NCBI GenBank assembly: GCA_903863935.1
Contig: CAIPDV010000026.1
Coordinates: forward strand, 1-64,000
DNA length: 64,000 bases
Reading direction: 5' to 3'
From: an uncultured Bacteroidota bacterium
Lineage (GTDB): Bacteria; Bacteroidota; Bacteroidia; JABEUT01
Under the pieces are notes generated by a model. That model was not told where the DNA came from and did not search any database. It saw only the letters and a program-made list of their open reading frames with translations. Both the position numbers and the translations under genes were made by a program. Shown here piece by piece: positions 34,934-44,639 of this stretch; position 1 is the first letter of the stretch, and the number at the start of each line of letters is the position of its first letter.

Positions 34934-34961
34934 CCTAATTCCTAATTTTTAATTCCTAATT
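34934..34961. repeat. 4x7-nt word array at the sufE 3' end
   Basis: Four heptamers in exact tandem: CCTAATT, CCTAATT, TTTAATT, CCTAATT. The array supplies the last codons (ELGIKN) and stop of sufE. A 6-bp hairpin (CGATGC with GCATCG, 34964-34981) lies beside it within sufE. Confidence 0.8.
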
Positions 34962-35370
34962 CCCGATGCGCCAAAGCATCGAGCTTGATTTGTTTTATCA
35001 TAGCGGTAAGTCCATTGGAGCGGGTAGGGGATAGATGTTCATGCAGGCCTATCTTATCTATAAAACGAATATCGGCACTAATTATTTCTTCAGGTGTATG
35101 GTCTGAAAAAACCCTAATTACCAATCCCACCAGGCCTTTTGTAATAATTGCATCGCTGTCTGCCGAATAAATTATTTTACCATCTTTCAATTCTGAATGC
35201 AACCACACTTTACTTTGGCAACCTTTTATTTCATGCGCTTCGTCTTTATATTTCTCATCAATCTTAGGTACAGAATTTCCTATCTCTATAATATGTTCGT
35301 ATTTCTCCATCCAGTCGCCAAAGATTTCAAACTCTTCTACAATTTCATTTTCTGTTTCTTCAATTCTCAT
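34942..35370 (-). CDS. sufE: Cysteine desulfuration protein SufE
   Basis: 142 residues. Typical SufE layout: EEFEIFGDWMEKYEHIIEIG, the sulfur-accepting Cys in IKGCQSKVWL, then SDAIITKGLVGLVIRVFS and LSPTRSNGLTAMI. It accepts persulfide from SufS and hands it to SufB. Overlap with sufS is close (3 nt gap). The final residues ELGIKN come from an intergenic word array, so the native tail has probably been replaced. Confidence 0.93.
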   Translation of the reverse strand: MRIEETENEIVEEFEIFGDWMEKYEHIIEIGNSVPKIDEKYKDEAHEIKGCQSKVWLHSELKDGKIIYSADSDAIITKGLVGLVIRVFSDHTPEEIISADIRFIDKIGLHEHLSPTRSNGLTAMIKQIKLDALAHRELGIKN

Positions 35371-35373
35371 AAT

Positions 35374-36624
35374 CTACTTCAACATACTTATAGCTTTGTT
35401 AAGAGCTCTCACAAAAATATCAATCTCCTCAAAGGTATTATAAAATGCAAAGGAAGCGCGAACAGTTCCGGGTATTTTATAAAAATCTATTAGTGGCTGT
35501 GTGCAGTGGTGCCCTGTGCGAACTGCCACTCCCTGCTTATCCAGTAATATTCCTATATCCGAAGGATGGAGCCCATCTATAACAAAAGAGATAACACTTG
35601 TCTTGTGCTTTGCGGTCCCAATAATTTTTAACCCTTGTATTTTTTCTAACTTTTCGGTTGCATATAATAGCAAATCGTTTTCATGTTTTGCAATTTTATC
35701 CAGTCCAATTTCGTTCACATAATCTATAGCATTTGCCAAAACTATTGATGCTTCAATATTTGGTGTTCCTGCTTCAAATCGTAACGGAGCATCATTATAA
35801 GTTGTCTTTTCAAGGGTTACTTGTTTAATCATTTCTCCACCTCCCTGGTAGGGTGGCATTTGATTCAGCCATTTACTTTTTCCATACAATACACCTATAC
35901 CGGTTGGCCCAAAAAGTTTATGCCCGGAGAAGCAATAAAAATCTACATCCAGTTTTTTTACATCCACTTTCATGTGAGGAACGGCCTGTGCTCCATCTAA
36001 CAAAACAGGAATATTTTTTGCGTGTGCCAATTCAATTATTTCTCGAACAGGATTTATAGTCCCTAACGTATTCGATACATGATTCACAGCCACCAGTTTG
36101 GTTTTGGCAGAAAGCAATTTTTTATACTCCTCTATTTTCAATTCACCTTCGTGAGTAATGGGAATTACTTTCAAAGTTGCATTTTTCCGTTCGCAAAGCA
36201 TCTGCCATGGCACAATGTTCGAGTGATGCTCCATGTGAGAAATGATAATTTCATCTCCGCTTTTTACAAATGCTTCACCATAAGAAAACGCCACAAGGTT
36301 AATAGCTTCAGTAGTTCCACGAGTGAAAATAATTTCTTCGTGAGATGCATTTAAGTGCGCTGCTATAGTTTTTCTGGATGCTTCAAACTCATTTGTAGCT
36401 TTGTTGCTAAGGTAGTGTATACCGCGATGTACATTGCTATTGGTCTCCTTATAATATTCCTGAATTGCATCAAGAACAACCAACGGTTTTTGCGAAGTAG
36501 CAGCGTTATCAAAGTAAACTATCGGTTGCCCATGAACCTTGGTATGAAGAATTGGAAAATCCTTGCGGATGGCTTCTACATCCAGTTCTTTATTTAATTC
36601 TTTAGATTTTACAGCAATATCCAT
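35374..36624 (-). CDS. sufS: Cysteine desulfurase SufS
   Basis: 416 residues, class V aminotransferase fold. The PLP-binding Lys is in FSGHKLFGPTG, and the persulfide-carrying Cys374 is in AVRTGHHCTQP, the type II desulfurase motif. It takes sulfur from cysteine and passes it to SufE. Fifth gene of the operon, 9 nt after sufD. Confidence 0.95.
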   Translation of the reverse strand: MDIAVKSKELNKELDVEAIRKDFPILHTKVHGQPIVYFDNAATSQKPLVVLDAIQEYYKETNSNVHRGIHYLSNKATNEFEASRKTIAAHLNASHEEIIFTRGTTEAINLVAFSYGEAFVKSGDEIIISHMEHHSNIVPWQMLCERKNATLKVIPITHEGELKIEEYKKLLSAKTKLVAVNHVSNTLGTINPVREIIELAHAKNIPVLLDGAQAVPHMKVDVKKLDVDFYCFSGHKLFGPTGIGVLYGKSKWLNQMPPYQGGGEMIKQVTLEKTTYNDAPLRFEAGTPNIEASIVLANAIDYVNEIGLDKIAKHENDLLLYATEKLEKIQGLKIIGTAKHKTSVISFVIDGLHPSDIGILLDKQGVAVRTGHHCTQPLIDFYKIPGTVRASFAFYNTFEEIDIFVRALNKAISMLK

Positions 36625-36633
36625 AGTGAAAAA

Positions 36634-37986
36634 TTATTGGATATTCTCTTCTATTTTCTGCTCAATGAGCGTTCTGAAAGCCTCGTTTTTGATGGTATTG
36701 CTTACTTCTTTTGCAAACGATTGCAACAAAATATTTTTTGCCAGTTTTTCATTCAGTCCCCTGGAACGCATGTAAAATAAAGCTTCTTCATTCAACTTGC
36801 CTGTCGTTGTTCCATGTGTGCAACGAACATCATCGGCGTAGATTTCTAATTGCGGTTTTGTGTTGATGGTGGACTTATCTCCCATCAAAATATTTTTGTT
36901 GGATTGATATGCGTTGGTCTTTTGTGCATCACGATATACCAATATTTTTCCGTTGAAAACACCGGTAGCATTATCTGCAATAACGCCTTTGTAAAGCTCA
37001 TTGCTCATGCAATTGGGTGCACGGTGTTCTACCATGGTATGGTTATCGGTATGGCAATTTTCCTTTACAATAAATAATCCATTCAAATGCACTTCTGCAT
37101 TTTCCCCATTAATAAAAATCGTAGGGTCGTTACGAACCATGCCGCCATTCAAGGATATTGCAACACTATTCATGTGGCTTCCGGTATTTACAGTGAAGTG
37201 CCTAACATCATTGCGTTGCGATAAAATATCTTCGTCTTGCAGAATATAATTCTCTAATGAAGCATTGTCCTCAATAATAAATTCAGTTGCAGAATTGGTG
37301 AATGTTTTTCCGTTATGATTAACGGAGTGATACGATTCAATAAGCGTTAATTCTGAATTCTTGTGCAAATAAACCAAGTGCCTGGGATTGAAAAAACTCT
37401 TCGCTTCAGCCGTGCAAATGTTGGCAATTTGTATAGGTATAGGACATGAAAAATTCTCAGGTATGCTAATGAAAATACCATCACCGGCAAGGGCTGTATT
37501 TAGCATCGTCATTGGATTGGTGGTTTTTTCCAATCCCGCGTTAAATTGTTTTATTGCTACTTCATTTCCTTCTTCCAAGGCTTTGAATAAGCTCTTAATG
37601 GTTACTTCTTTTGGAAGGTTTTTCAAGCGGGAATATTCAGGAACATATTTGCCATTTATGAGTACTACCGAAACAAATTCATCGGTCAATAAATTCTCTA
37701 TTTCACCTTCTGTAAGGCTTGCAGAACCATTTTTAGCTGCGTAATCATCCTGCAGGTAAGAACGGATATTGGTGTATTTAAAATCCTCTGTCTTCTTTGT
37801 CGGGAGTCCAACAGCTGTAAAGTTTTCTTTCGCTTTCTCTTGAACACCCTTTATAATATTACCCGTTTCAGTTAAGCGAGTACCAACTTCATCTATCCAC
37901 TTATTCAGAAGGCTGTTATTTTTGATGACTTCGGCTTCGCCCAAAGCACCACGGCTGATATTTGTCTTTGCGGTTACTAGTTCCAT
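36634..37986 (-). CDS. sufD: Fe-S cluster assembly protein SufD
   Basis: 450 residues of the SufB/SufD beta-helix family: GIFISIPENFSCPIPIQI-type entry, then YILQDEDILSQRNDVRHF, VEHRAPNCMSNELYKGV, and the C-terminal DDVRCTHGTTTGKLNEEALFYMRSRG (in part) with the His and Cys that face SufB. It forms the SufBC2D scaffold that builds Fe-S clusters. 6 nt after sufC. Confidence 0.93.
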   Translation of the reverse strand: MELVTAKTNISRGALGEAEVIKNNSLLNKWIDEVGTRLTETGNIIKGVQEKAKENFTAVGLPTKKTEDFKYTNIRSYLQDDYAAKNGSASLTEGEIENLLTDEFVSVVLINGKYVPEYSRLKNLPKEVTIKSLFKALEEGNEVAIKQFNAGLEKTTNPMTMLNTALAGDGIFISIPENFSCPIPIQIANICTAEAKSFFNPRHLVYLHKNSELTLIESYHSVNHNGKTFTNSATEFIIEDNASLENYILQDEDILSQRNDVRHFTVNTGSHMNSVAISLNGGMVRNDPTIFINGENAEVHLNGLFIVKENCHTDNHTMVEHRAPNCMSNELYKGVIADNATGVFNGKILVYRDAQKTNAYQSNKNILMGDKSTINTKPQLEIYADDVRCTHGTTTGKLNEEALFYMRSRGLNEKLAKNILLQSFAKEVSNTIKNEAFRTLIEQKIEENIQ

Positions 37987-37992
37987 TTCGTG

Positions 37993-38754
37993 TTATACTG
38001 CGAGTTCCGAAAATTCTTTCTTAATCCAATCATAACCTTTTCCCTCCAGTTCCAACGCCAATTCTCTGGTACCTGATTTTACAATCCTTCCTTGATAAAG
38101 CACATGCACAAAATCAGGAACGATATATTCTAACAGGCGTTGGTAGTGCGTGATTACAACAAATGCGTTTTCTTTGGTTCGGAGTTTATTTACGCCGGTT
38201 GCAACAATGCGTAATGCATCAATATCAAGTCCTGAATCGGTTTCATCAAGTATAGCAAGCGATGGCTCTAACATCGCCATCTGAAAAATTTCATTGCGTT
38301 TTTTTTCTCCGCCGGAAAATCCTTCATTTACCGAACGGCCTGTCAGATTGGCTTCAATCTCCACAACCTTCTGTTTTTCCTTCAGTATTTTCAGGAAATC
38401 TTTTGCTTCCATAGGTGGAAGTCCACGATACTGGCGAATTTCGCTGATAGCTGTTTTCAAAAAGTTAATGGTGCTCACTCCCGGAATTTCCACCGGATAT
38501 TGAAAGGCAAGGAACATTCCTTCCTTAGCTCTTTCATCTGGTGATAGTTCCAGCATATCTTTTCCGTTGAAGGTGATAGAACCACCATCAACAGTATAAT
38601 CTTCTTTGCCAGCAATTACAGAAGCAAGGGTACTTTTACCTGAACCATTCGGGCCCATGATTGCATGTACCTCTCCCTTTTTAACTGTCAGGTTAAGTCC
38701 TTTTAATATTTGTTTCCCTTCTACAGAGACTTTTAAATCTTTTATTTCTAACAT
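37993..38754 (-). CDS. sufC: Fe-S assembly ATPase SufC
   Basis: 253 residues, ABC-type ATPase. Walker [11 protein letters not shown]-loop FQYPVEIPG, signature [10 protein letters not shown] and Walker [13 protein letters not shown], all with the SufC-specific surroundings. It drives conformational change of SufB-SufD. 35 nt after sufB, with a short iterated-word element in the gap. Confidence 0.96.
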   Translation of the reverse strand: MLEIKDLKVSVEGKQILKGLNLTVKKGEVHAIMGPNGSGKSTLASVIAGKEDYTVDGGSITFNGKDMLELSPDERAKEGMFLAFQYPVEIPGVSTINFLKTAISEIRQYRGLPPMEAKDFLKILKEKQKVVEIEANLTGRSVNEGFSGGEKKRNEIFQMAMLEPSLAILDETDSGLDIDALRIVATGVNKLRTKENAFVVITHYQRLLEYIVPDFVHVLYQGRIVKSGTRELALELEGKGYDWIKKEFSELAV

Positions 38755-38789
38755 TTCCGTAATTCGTATTTTTTTAATTCGTATTTTTC
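38754..38789. repeat. Iterated AATTCGT word element between sufB and sufC
   Basis: AATTCGT is followed by ATTTTTT, and the pair is repeated after one extra T (AATTCGT, ATTTTTC). This gives four ~7-nt units, a looser form of the 4x7 arrays in the same operon. The 5' edge touches the sufC start codon. Confidence 0.55.
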
Positions 38790-40235
38790 TTATCCAACGC
38801 TACCTTCCAGACTTACTGCAAGCAACTTTTGAGCCTCTACAGCAAATTCCATAGGCAGTTTATTTAATACCTCACGGCAATATCCATTCACAATTAAACC
38901 GATTGCTTTTTCGGTATCAATACCTCGTTGATTGCAATAAAATATTTGGTCTTCTCCAATTTTCGAAGTAGTTGCTTCGTGTTCTACTTGTGCTGATTTA
39001 TCATTAATTTCAATGTAAGGGAAAGTATGCGCACCACAGTTATTACCCATCAGCAAGGAATCGCATTGGGAAAAATTACGTGCATTACTTGCACCTCTGT
39101 TCACCTTCACTAATCCGCGATAACTATTGTTACTCTTGCCTGCAGCAATACCTTTTGAAACTATCGTACTCTTGGTATTTCTTCCCAGGTGAGTCATCTT
39201 AGTACCTGTATCTGCTTGTTGCATGTGATTAGTTACCGCAATGGAATAAAACTCGCCGACCGAATTATCGCCTTTCAAAATCACAGATGGATATTTCCAA
39301 GTAATGGCAGAGCCTGTCTCTACTTGTGTCCAGGAAATTTTAGCATTATTCCCCAAGCAAATTCCGCGTTTGGTAACAAAATTGTAGATACCACCCTTAC
39401 CATCTTTATCACCGGGATACCAGTTTTGAACGGTTGAATATTTTACTTCTGCATCAGCATGCGAAACAATTTCTACCACTGCGGCATGTAATTGATTTTC
39501 GTCGCGCATAGGTGCTGTACAACCTTCCAGGTAACTAACATAAGCCCCTTCGTCTGCAATAATCAAGGTACGTTCAAACTGCCCTGTGCCTGCGGTGTTA
39601 ATACGGAAATAAGTTGAAAGTTCCATTGGGCAGCGAACGCCTTTCGGTATGTAGCAGAACGAACCATCACTAAAAACGGCTGCATTAAGCGCAGCAAAAT
39701 AGTTATCGGTATAAGGCACTACTGATCCCATATATTTCTTAATCAATTCAGGATGTTCCTTCACAGCTTCGCTAAAAGAACAGAATATAATTCCAAGTTT
39801 TGAAAGGCTTTCTTTAAAAGTAGTCTTAACCGAAACACTGTCAATTACTGCATCTACAGCTACACCTGATAATCTCTTTTGTTCCAAAAGTGATATCCCC
39901 AATTTTTCAAATGTTCGAAGCAACTCAGGATCCACTTCATCCAGACTTTTGATTTCTTTAGGTTTTTTAGGAGCAGAGTAATAACTAATGTTTTGATAAT
40001 TGATGAGCGGGTAGTGCAAATGAGCCCAATGCGGTTCTTTCATGGTCAACCAATGACGGAAAGCCTTCAGACGGTACTCCAGCATAAAATCAGGTTCCCC
40101 TTTCTTGGTCGAAATGAAACGTACAACGTCCTCATTCAGGCCCGGGGGAAGGGTATCTGACTCTATATCACTGGTAAAGCCATATTTATATTCGCCTTGG
40201 ACGAATTCTTCTAATATTTCGTTTGAACCGCTCAT
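38790..40235 (-). CDS. sufB: Fe-S cluster assembly protein SufB
   Basis: 481 residues, full length. Characteristic blocks: [22 protein letters not shown] (in part), [57 protein letters not shown]. It is the scaffold subunit on which the nascent cluster forms. The gap to sufA (80 nt) holds a paired 4x7 word array. Confidence 0.95.
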   Translation of the reverse strand: MSGSNEILEEFVQGEYKYGFTSDIESDTLPPGLNEDVVRFISTKKGEPDFMLEYRLKAFRHWLTMKEPHWAHLHYPLINYQNISYYSAPKKPKEIKSLDEVDPELLRTFEKLGISLLEQKRLSGVAVDAVIDSVSVKTTFKESLSKLGIIFCSFSEAVKEHPELIKKYMGSVVPYTDNYFAALNAAVFSDGSFCYIPKGVRCPMELSTYFRINTAGTGQFERTLIIADEGAYVSYLEGCTAPMRDENQLHAAVVEIVSHADAEVKYSTVQNWYPGDKDGKGGIYNFVTKRGICLGNNAKISWTQVETGSAITWKYPSVILKGDNSVGEFYSIAVTNHMQQADTGTKMTHLGRNTKSTIVSKGIAAGKSNNSYRGLVKVNRGASNARNFSQCDSLLMGNNCGAHTFPYIEINDKSAQVEHEATTSKIGEDQIFYCNQRGIDTEKAIGLIVNGYCREVLNKLPMEFAVEAQKLLAVSLEGSVG

Positions 40236-40241
40236 TTTTTA

Positions 40242-40312
40242 GTTATGAGTTATGAATTATGAGTTATGAATGTGAGTTTATGGTAATAACTCATAACTAA
40301 TAATTTATAACT
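40242..40312. repeat. Paired 4x7-nt word arrays between sufA and sufB
   Basis: Left block 40242-40269: GTTATGA, GTTATGA, ATTATGA, GTTATGA. Spacer 15 nt. Right block 40285-40312: AATAACT, CATAACT, AATAATT, TATAACT, roughly inverse complementary. Transcribed within the suf operon, it could form a hairpin controlling sufA versus sufB output. Confidence 0.82.
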
Positions 40313-40315
40313 GTG

Positions 40316-40642
40316 TTATACTGCGAAGCTATCTCCGCAGCTGCAAGTACGGCTCGCGTTTGGGTTATTAAAGCTGAATCCTTTGCCGTTTAGTCCTCCG
40401 CTAAAGTCTAATTCGGTACCTACCAGGTACAGGAAACTTTTACGGTCAACTACTAACTTAACCCCTTTATCTTCAAATACTTTATCTTCAGGTTTCAGGG
40501 TAGTGTCAAAGGTCATTTTATAGGACAAGCCCGAGCATCCTCCGCTTTCTACACCTACGCGTACAAAGCTGTCTGTCGGGGAGTTAGCTTCCTTCATCAG
40601 GTCGTCTAACTTATGTTTTGCTGTTTCCGATACTGTTATCAT
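40316..40642 (-). CDS. sufA: A-type Fe-S carrier SufA/IscA
   Basis: 108 residues. Three conserved Cys bind the cluster: Cys36 in GGCSGLSY and Cys100/Cys102 in CSCGDSF. It carries clusters from the SufBCD scaffold to target proteins. First gene of the suf operon, behind a clear promoter box. Confidence 0.93.
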   Translation of the reverse strand: MITVSETAKHKLDDLMKEANSPTDSFVRVGVESGGCSGLSYKMTFDTTLKPEDKVFEDKGVKLVVDRKSFLYLVGTELDFSGGLNGKGFSFNNPNASRTCSCGDSFAV

Positions 40643-40667
40643 AATAGGGTATATTCTAATTACAGCG

Positions 40668-40675
40668 CAAAGTTA
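40668..40675 (-). promoter_or_regulatory. suf operon promoter -7 box TAACTTTG
   Basis: TAnnTTTG match on the minus strand, 25 nt upstream of the sufA start codon. It is the only clear box before the seven-gene run. Confidence 0.6.
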
Positions 40676-40899
40676 CGAAAACTTGACGAAATATAGTATA
40701 TAAAGACAAGGGTATCTTTATATAGATAACAGGACCCTGAAACCCTTACTTATATAGGGTGTTAGTAGTTTACTGAAATTATCATGCAATCTTTACAAAT
40801 TTCCTGTTTAATTTGCATATAATATTCCCTTATTATCGTGAAAGGAAGGGGCGCGGAATCCGAAAAGCGGAAGAGTAGGGCAAGTAATAAAGTGAACAG

Positions 40900-42549
40900 A
40901 TGAGTATAAAAGACAAGATTCCAATTCCTGAGTTATATGTACCTCTTAAGGGAAGTGAGCGCCGTCCGTCAATTGAAGCAAAAAATCTGGGACCTGCTGA
41001 TGCAGAAGAAACGATTAACGTCACAATCGTATTACGTCGGAGAATTGATGGCCCAAAATTTCCTGATTTCGACCACTTTGCTAAAACTCCCCCAAAAAAT
41101 CAAAAACGTTTAAGTTCTGCGGAGTTTGCTCTGAAATATGGAGCGCATCAAAATGATGTTGACAAGGTAGTTGAATTTGCCAATGGTGCGAACCTTAAAG
41201 TTGTTGAAATACATCATGCCCGCCGAACGGTTATTATTTCAGGAACTATTGCCCAAATGAATTCTGCTTTTAAGGTGGTACTTACCAGGTATGAACACAA
41301 AACAACCAACCTCACAGGAACTCAGGCAAAAAATGAAACCTATCGGGGTCGGGACGGATTTATACATATACCTCTTGAACTAACGGAAATAATAATGGGA
41401 GTTTTTGGCTTGGATAACAGGGGAATTACAAAACGAAATTATCCCGGGGATCCGGAAAATACCGGCAAAATAAGTATGGAGCAGGTTATGAAGCTCTATA
41501 ATTTCCCAACTAATTCAGCCAAAGGGCAAACCATTGGTATTGTGTCGGAAGGAGGCTACCATCCCGCAGATATAAGCAGTACACTTTCCGGCAAACCTCC
41601 TAAAATTATCGAGGTTAATATTAATGCCTCCAACGATCAATCCGTTGATGATATTGAAACCACTCAGGATATTTGCATTGCCGCTGCTGCAGCACCCGGG
41701 GCCGATATTGCAGTATACTTTACTACCGACGACCAGGGAGGGTGGGTTAACTTGCTGAATCGAGTTATTCACCCCGATGAGGGGGATCCTATTTGTTATG
41801 TTTTATCCTCCAGTTTTTATGTGTTAGATAGTGATGATTTTGGATTACTCCCTCCTATAAGCCGCGATTGGATTAATGTTGTCCATATGTATTTTCAGGA
41901 TGCCGCTATTCAAAATGTAACCATTTGCGTGGCTTCCGGAGATAAAGGAACCGATTCGAAAATAGGTGACGGACATGCTCATGTTCAATATCCTGCCACC
42001 GATCCCTGGGTATTATCAGTTGGCGGGACTACTATCGGTAATATTAAGGGTGATTCTTTTGATGAATGGGTTTGGAACGATGTTTTTAATGTTTCACACA
42101 TTGGTGCAACAGGAGGAGGAGTAAGCGGAAATTTCCCGAGGCCTTCGTATCAGGATAATGCAGGGGTTCCGTCTTCACTTAACGACGGACATATAGGGCG
42201 TGGTGTTCCCGATGTGGCCGGCAATGCAAGCCCCAACAGTGGTTTTCCGGTTATTCTGGCAGGTAAGCCAAACGTAGGTTGTGGCACCAGTGCTTCGACA
42301 CCGCTCTGGGCGGGGCTTGTAACTGTAATTAATGCTGCACTTGGTACCCCGGTTGGATATATCAATCCCTACATATATAATTTTAATTCACGTGGGTTTC
42401 GCCAGATTAGCGGGCCACCGGGACCTGCAAATAACGGGCTCAATAAAGTACCCGGATATCCTGCCGGAAAAGGATGGAATGCATGTACAGGTTGGGGTAG
42501 CCCGGATGGTGTGGCGTTGTTGAAGGAATTTGAAAAGTTGAATAGCTAA
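40900..42549 (+). CDS. S53 family (sedolisin/kumamolisin-like) serine peptidase
   Basis: 549 residues. Residues ~10-180 are the activation prodomain (VTIVLRRR, FGAHQNDVDKV-like LKYGAHQNDVDKVVEFA). The catalytic Glu253 and Asp257 are in DDIETTQDI, the oxyanion Asp is in CVASGDKGTDS, and Ser464 is in GCGTSASTPLWAG. The calcium-binding C-terminus appears as TGWGSPDG. No signal peptide is visible, which also occurs in kumamolisins. It would act as an acid peptidase after autoprocessing. Single-gene unit. Confidence 0.9.
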   Translation: MSIKDKIPIPELYVPLKGSERRPSIEAKNLGPADAEETINVTIVLRRRIDGPKFPDFDHFAKTPPKNQKRLSSAEFALKYGAHQNDVDKVVEFANGANLKVVEIHHARRTVIISGTIAQMNSAFKVVLTRYEHKTTNLTGTQAKNETYRGRDGFIHIPLELTEIIMGVFGLDNRGITKRNYPGDPENTGKISMEQVMKLYNFPTNSAKGQTIGIVSEGGYHPADISSTLSGKPPKIIEVNINASNDQSVDDIETTQDICIAAAAAPGADIAVYFTTDDQGGWVNLLNRVIHPDEGDPICYVLSSSFYVLDSDDFGLLPPISRDWINVVHMYFQDAAIQNVTICVASGDKGTDSKIGDGHAHVQYPATDPWVLSVGGTTIGNIKGDSFDEWVWNDVFNVSHIGATGGGVSGNFPRPSYQDNAGVPSSLNDGHIGRGVPDVAGNASPNSGFPVILAGKPNVGCGTSASTPLWAGLVTVINAALGTPVGYINPYIYNFNSRGFRQISGPPGPANNGLNKVPGYPAGKGWNACTGWGSPDGVALLKEFEKLNS

Positions 42550-42645
42550 AATTGTTAGTCCTGCGAGGATTGAAGGATTCACCTCCTCCTTATTCCATTT
42601 ATTTTACTTGCCCCTGTAAAGTTTAGTCGAGCACTTGATAATAAT

Positions 42646-42653
42646 TACATTTG
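42646..42653 (+). promoter_or_regulatory. Promoter -7 box TACATTTG
   Basis: TAnnTTTG match 19 nt before the transglutaminase-like start codon. Confidence 0.55.
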
Positions 42654-42672
42654 CTAACATTATTGTTATCAA

Positions 42673-44622
42673 ATGGGTCTGAAACAATTTATTTATTCAA
42701 TAATATTCTTAACATGTTTATTATTTAGTGCGACTGCACAAGATAAACGTGCACAAAAGTTGACAACTCGCATAGTTAGGAACTTGAAAACAGACAGTGA
42801 AAAAGTATACGCCATACATAAGTGGATAATTACACATATACGATATGATTTTAAAAAGGAAGTAAGTAGTAATTATTCACGCATATCAATAAAACAAATA
42901 TTACGCCACCGAAAGGCAATTTGCCTTGGGTATAGTGATTTGTTTAAAACCTTATGCAGCTGTGCAGGAATAAATTGTGTGGAAATTCCCGGGTATAATA
43001 AAGACATTTATGGGAACATAGGCGATCATTTTTACCTGGATGAACACGAATGGAATGCTGTCTATCTGAACAATGAGTGGAAGCTTGTGGACGTTTGCTG
43101 GGACGCTGGAAATATTAAATATACCAGGCGGACATTCCTTGGTTTTTTTGTTTATTTATTCTCGCATGGAAAGCACGATCGTGTAAAATTTAAACCACAT
43201 TTTGTTCAATGGCCCAATTATACGTATTATCTTAAATCAGGTATTTTTTTCAAAACCGACCATTTACCCTTAAATCCAATTTGGCAATTAACAAGTCCTA
43301 TTACTTCCATTCAACAATTTGCTATAGATAGCGCATATTATTACAAAAAATACAATTCTGGGAATGATACCTCGGGCCGGGCAGATGAATTGGAAATAAA
43401 AAGGAGGGAATATTTAAGTGAAGAAGATTCGGTAAGAGAATTATCGGATGGGTTTGTAGGATATAAGTTTAACTATCGGAATCATTATGGAATTGGTCAG
43501 GCATACTTTGAACTTTCCCGAAGGAAAATGCCCTTGATTGAAAAAAAACCGAAAGATACTGTTGCTATATTGAAACGATGCGATACGGTAATTAAATTGT
43601 TACAGAAAGCACAAATGGAATCGGATAGCAATGTGTATTATTTGATGCAGCAAAAAGAAGAACTTACCAAAAACAACCTTAAAAAGAATACTATATTCAG
43701 GACTCAGCAAGAAGATTTAAATGCAAGTACAATTGAAATAATTCACAAATTGAAACGTATAATTTATGAGTCCAGGGTTGATAAAAGCCGAGCAAAAAGA
43801 ATTGCTTCTTCCATAAATAAGCGATTGAGGGAAAGGGAAAAAAGCAAGAGTTTCTATTTTAAAAAGCCCCGGAAAATATCCGTTCCAGAAGATTCAATTA
43901 AGTACGCCGGAGAATTGAAAAGTATAAACGACAGCATAAAATTTTACGATGCAGCAATTTCAAAAAAATATGGTGTTGTTGACAGCCTTTATCAAGCAAA
44001 TACGAAATGTTCAATTGCTTATAATGCCGCCTTGCCGGGCATTATTGATGAAGATTATTCAATTTCCTGGTGCCGCCTTTTTTACTTTGACGATCTTGAC
44101 TATGAGATAAGGCAACCTAAAGATAACCTGATGCTTTCCAAATTTAAGAATGATTCCCTTTTATATAATATGAAGCAGTTTTCCTTTACGCAATTTTTTG
44201 ATGAACTGAAAAAAGCGGAAGAATTACTAAATGTACAATTTCGTAATTATTCACTTAAGATGCATATTTTAATTGAGTTAAAAGGTTCGTGTATGCCCTC
44301 GGATTCTCTTGATAAAAAATACGAACAAAACATGAAGCAAATGGAAAATTCCTATAATCTTCTCCAAATGAAACTACAAAATTGGGCGAGCGATTTTAAT
44401 GTGTTAAGGGGAAACTGTAAGCAGATGCAGGCCTCTACCAAAAAAGAATATAAAGCCTTTAAGCGGGAAACCAGGATTGAAAGAATTTTATATAAAGTTA
44501 GAAACAGGCATATTATCAGCCACACATTCGGACTTCTACATGCCAATAACGTTCAATTCCGAAGTATTCCCTCCCGAATAAACAAGCTTTCTAATTATGA
44601 GAAAAAATTAGGGAAAAAATAA
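42673..44622 (+). CDS. Secreted transglutaminase-like protein with helical C-terminus
   Basis: 649 residues; signal peptide ends FSATAQ. Residues ~30-160 are a transglutaminase-like domain with the catalytic triad: Cys84 in KAICLGYSD, His in DEHEWNAVYL and Asp in LVDVCWDAG. The remaining ~450 residues are charged and mostly helical, with long coiled-coil stretches (LKKNTIFRTQQEDLNASTIE, SINKRLREREKSK). Such proteins may act as proteases or crosslinkers in the periplasm; the substrate is unknown. The size of the helical part is unusual for the family. Confidence 0.78.
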   Translation: MGLKQFIYSIIFLTCLLFSATAQDKRAQKLTTRIVRNLKTDSEKVYAIHKWIITHIRYDFKKEVSSNYSRISIKQILRHRKAICLGYSDLFKTLCSCAGINCVEIPGYNKDIYGNIGDHFYLDEHEWNAVYLNNEWKLVDVCWDAGNIKYTRRTFLGFFVYLFSHGKHDRVKFKPHFVQWPNYTYYLKSGIFFKTDHLPLNPIWQLTSPITSIQQFAIDSAYYYKKYNSGNDTSGRADELEIKRREYLSEEDSVRELSDGFVGYKFNYRNHYGIGQAYFELSRRKMPLIEKKPKDTVAILKRCDTVIKLLQKAQMESDSNVYYLMQQKEELTKNNLKKNTIFRTQQEDLNASTIEIIHKLKRIIYESRVDKSRAKRIASSINKRLREREKSKSFYFKKPRKISVPEDSIKYAGELKSINDSIKFYDAAISKKYGVVDSLYQANTKCSIAYNAALPGIIDEDYSISWCRLFYFDDLDYEIRQPKDNLMLSKFKNDSLLYNMKQFSFTQFFDELKKAEELLNVQFRNYSLKMHILIELKGSCMPSDSLDKKYEQNMKQMENSYNLLQMKLQNWASDFNVLRGNCKQMQASTKKEYKAFKRETRIERILYKVRNRHIISHTFGLLHANNVQFRSIPSRINKLSNYEKKLGKK

Positions 44623-44639
44623 AACAGTTGTTCTACCTT

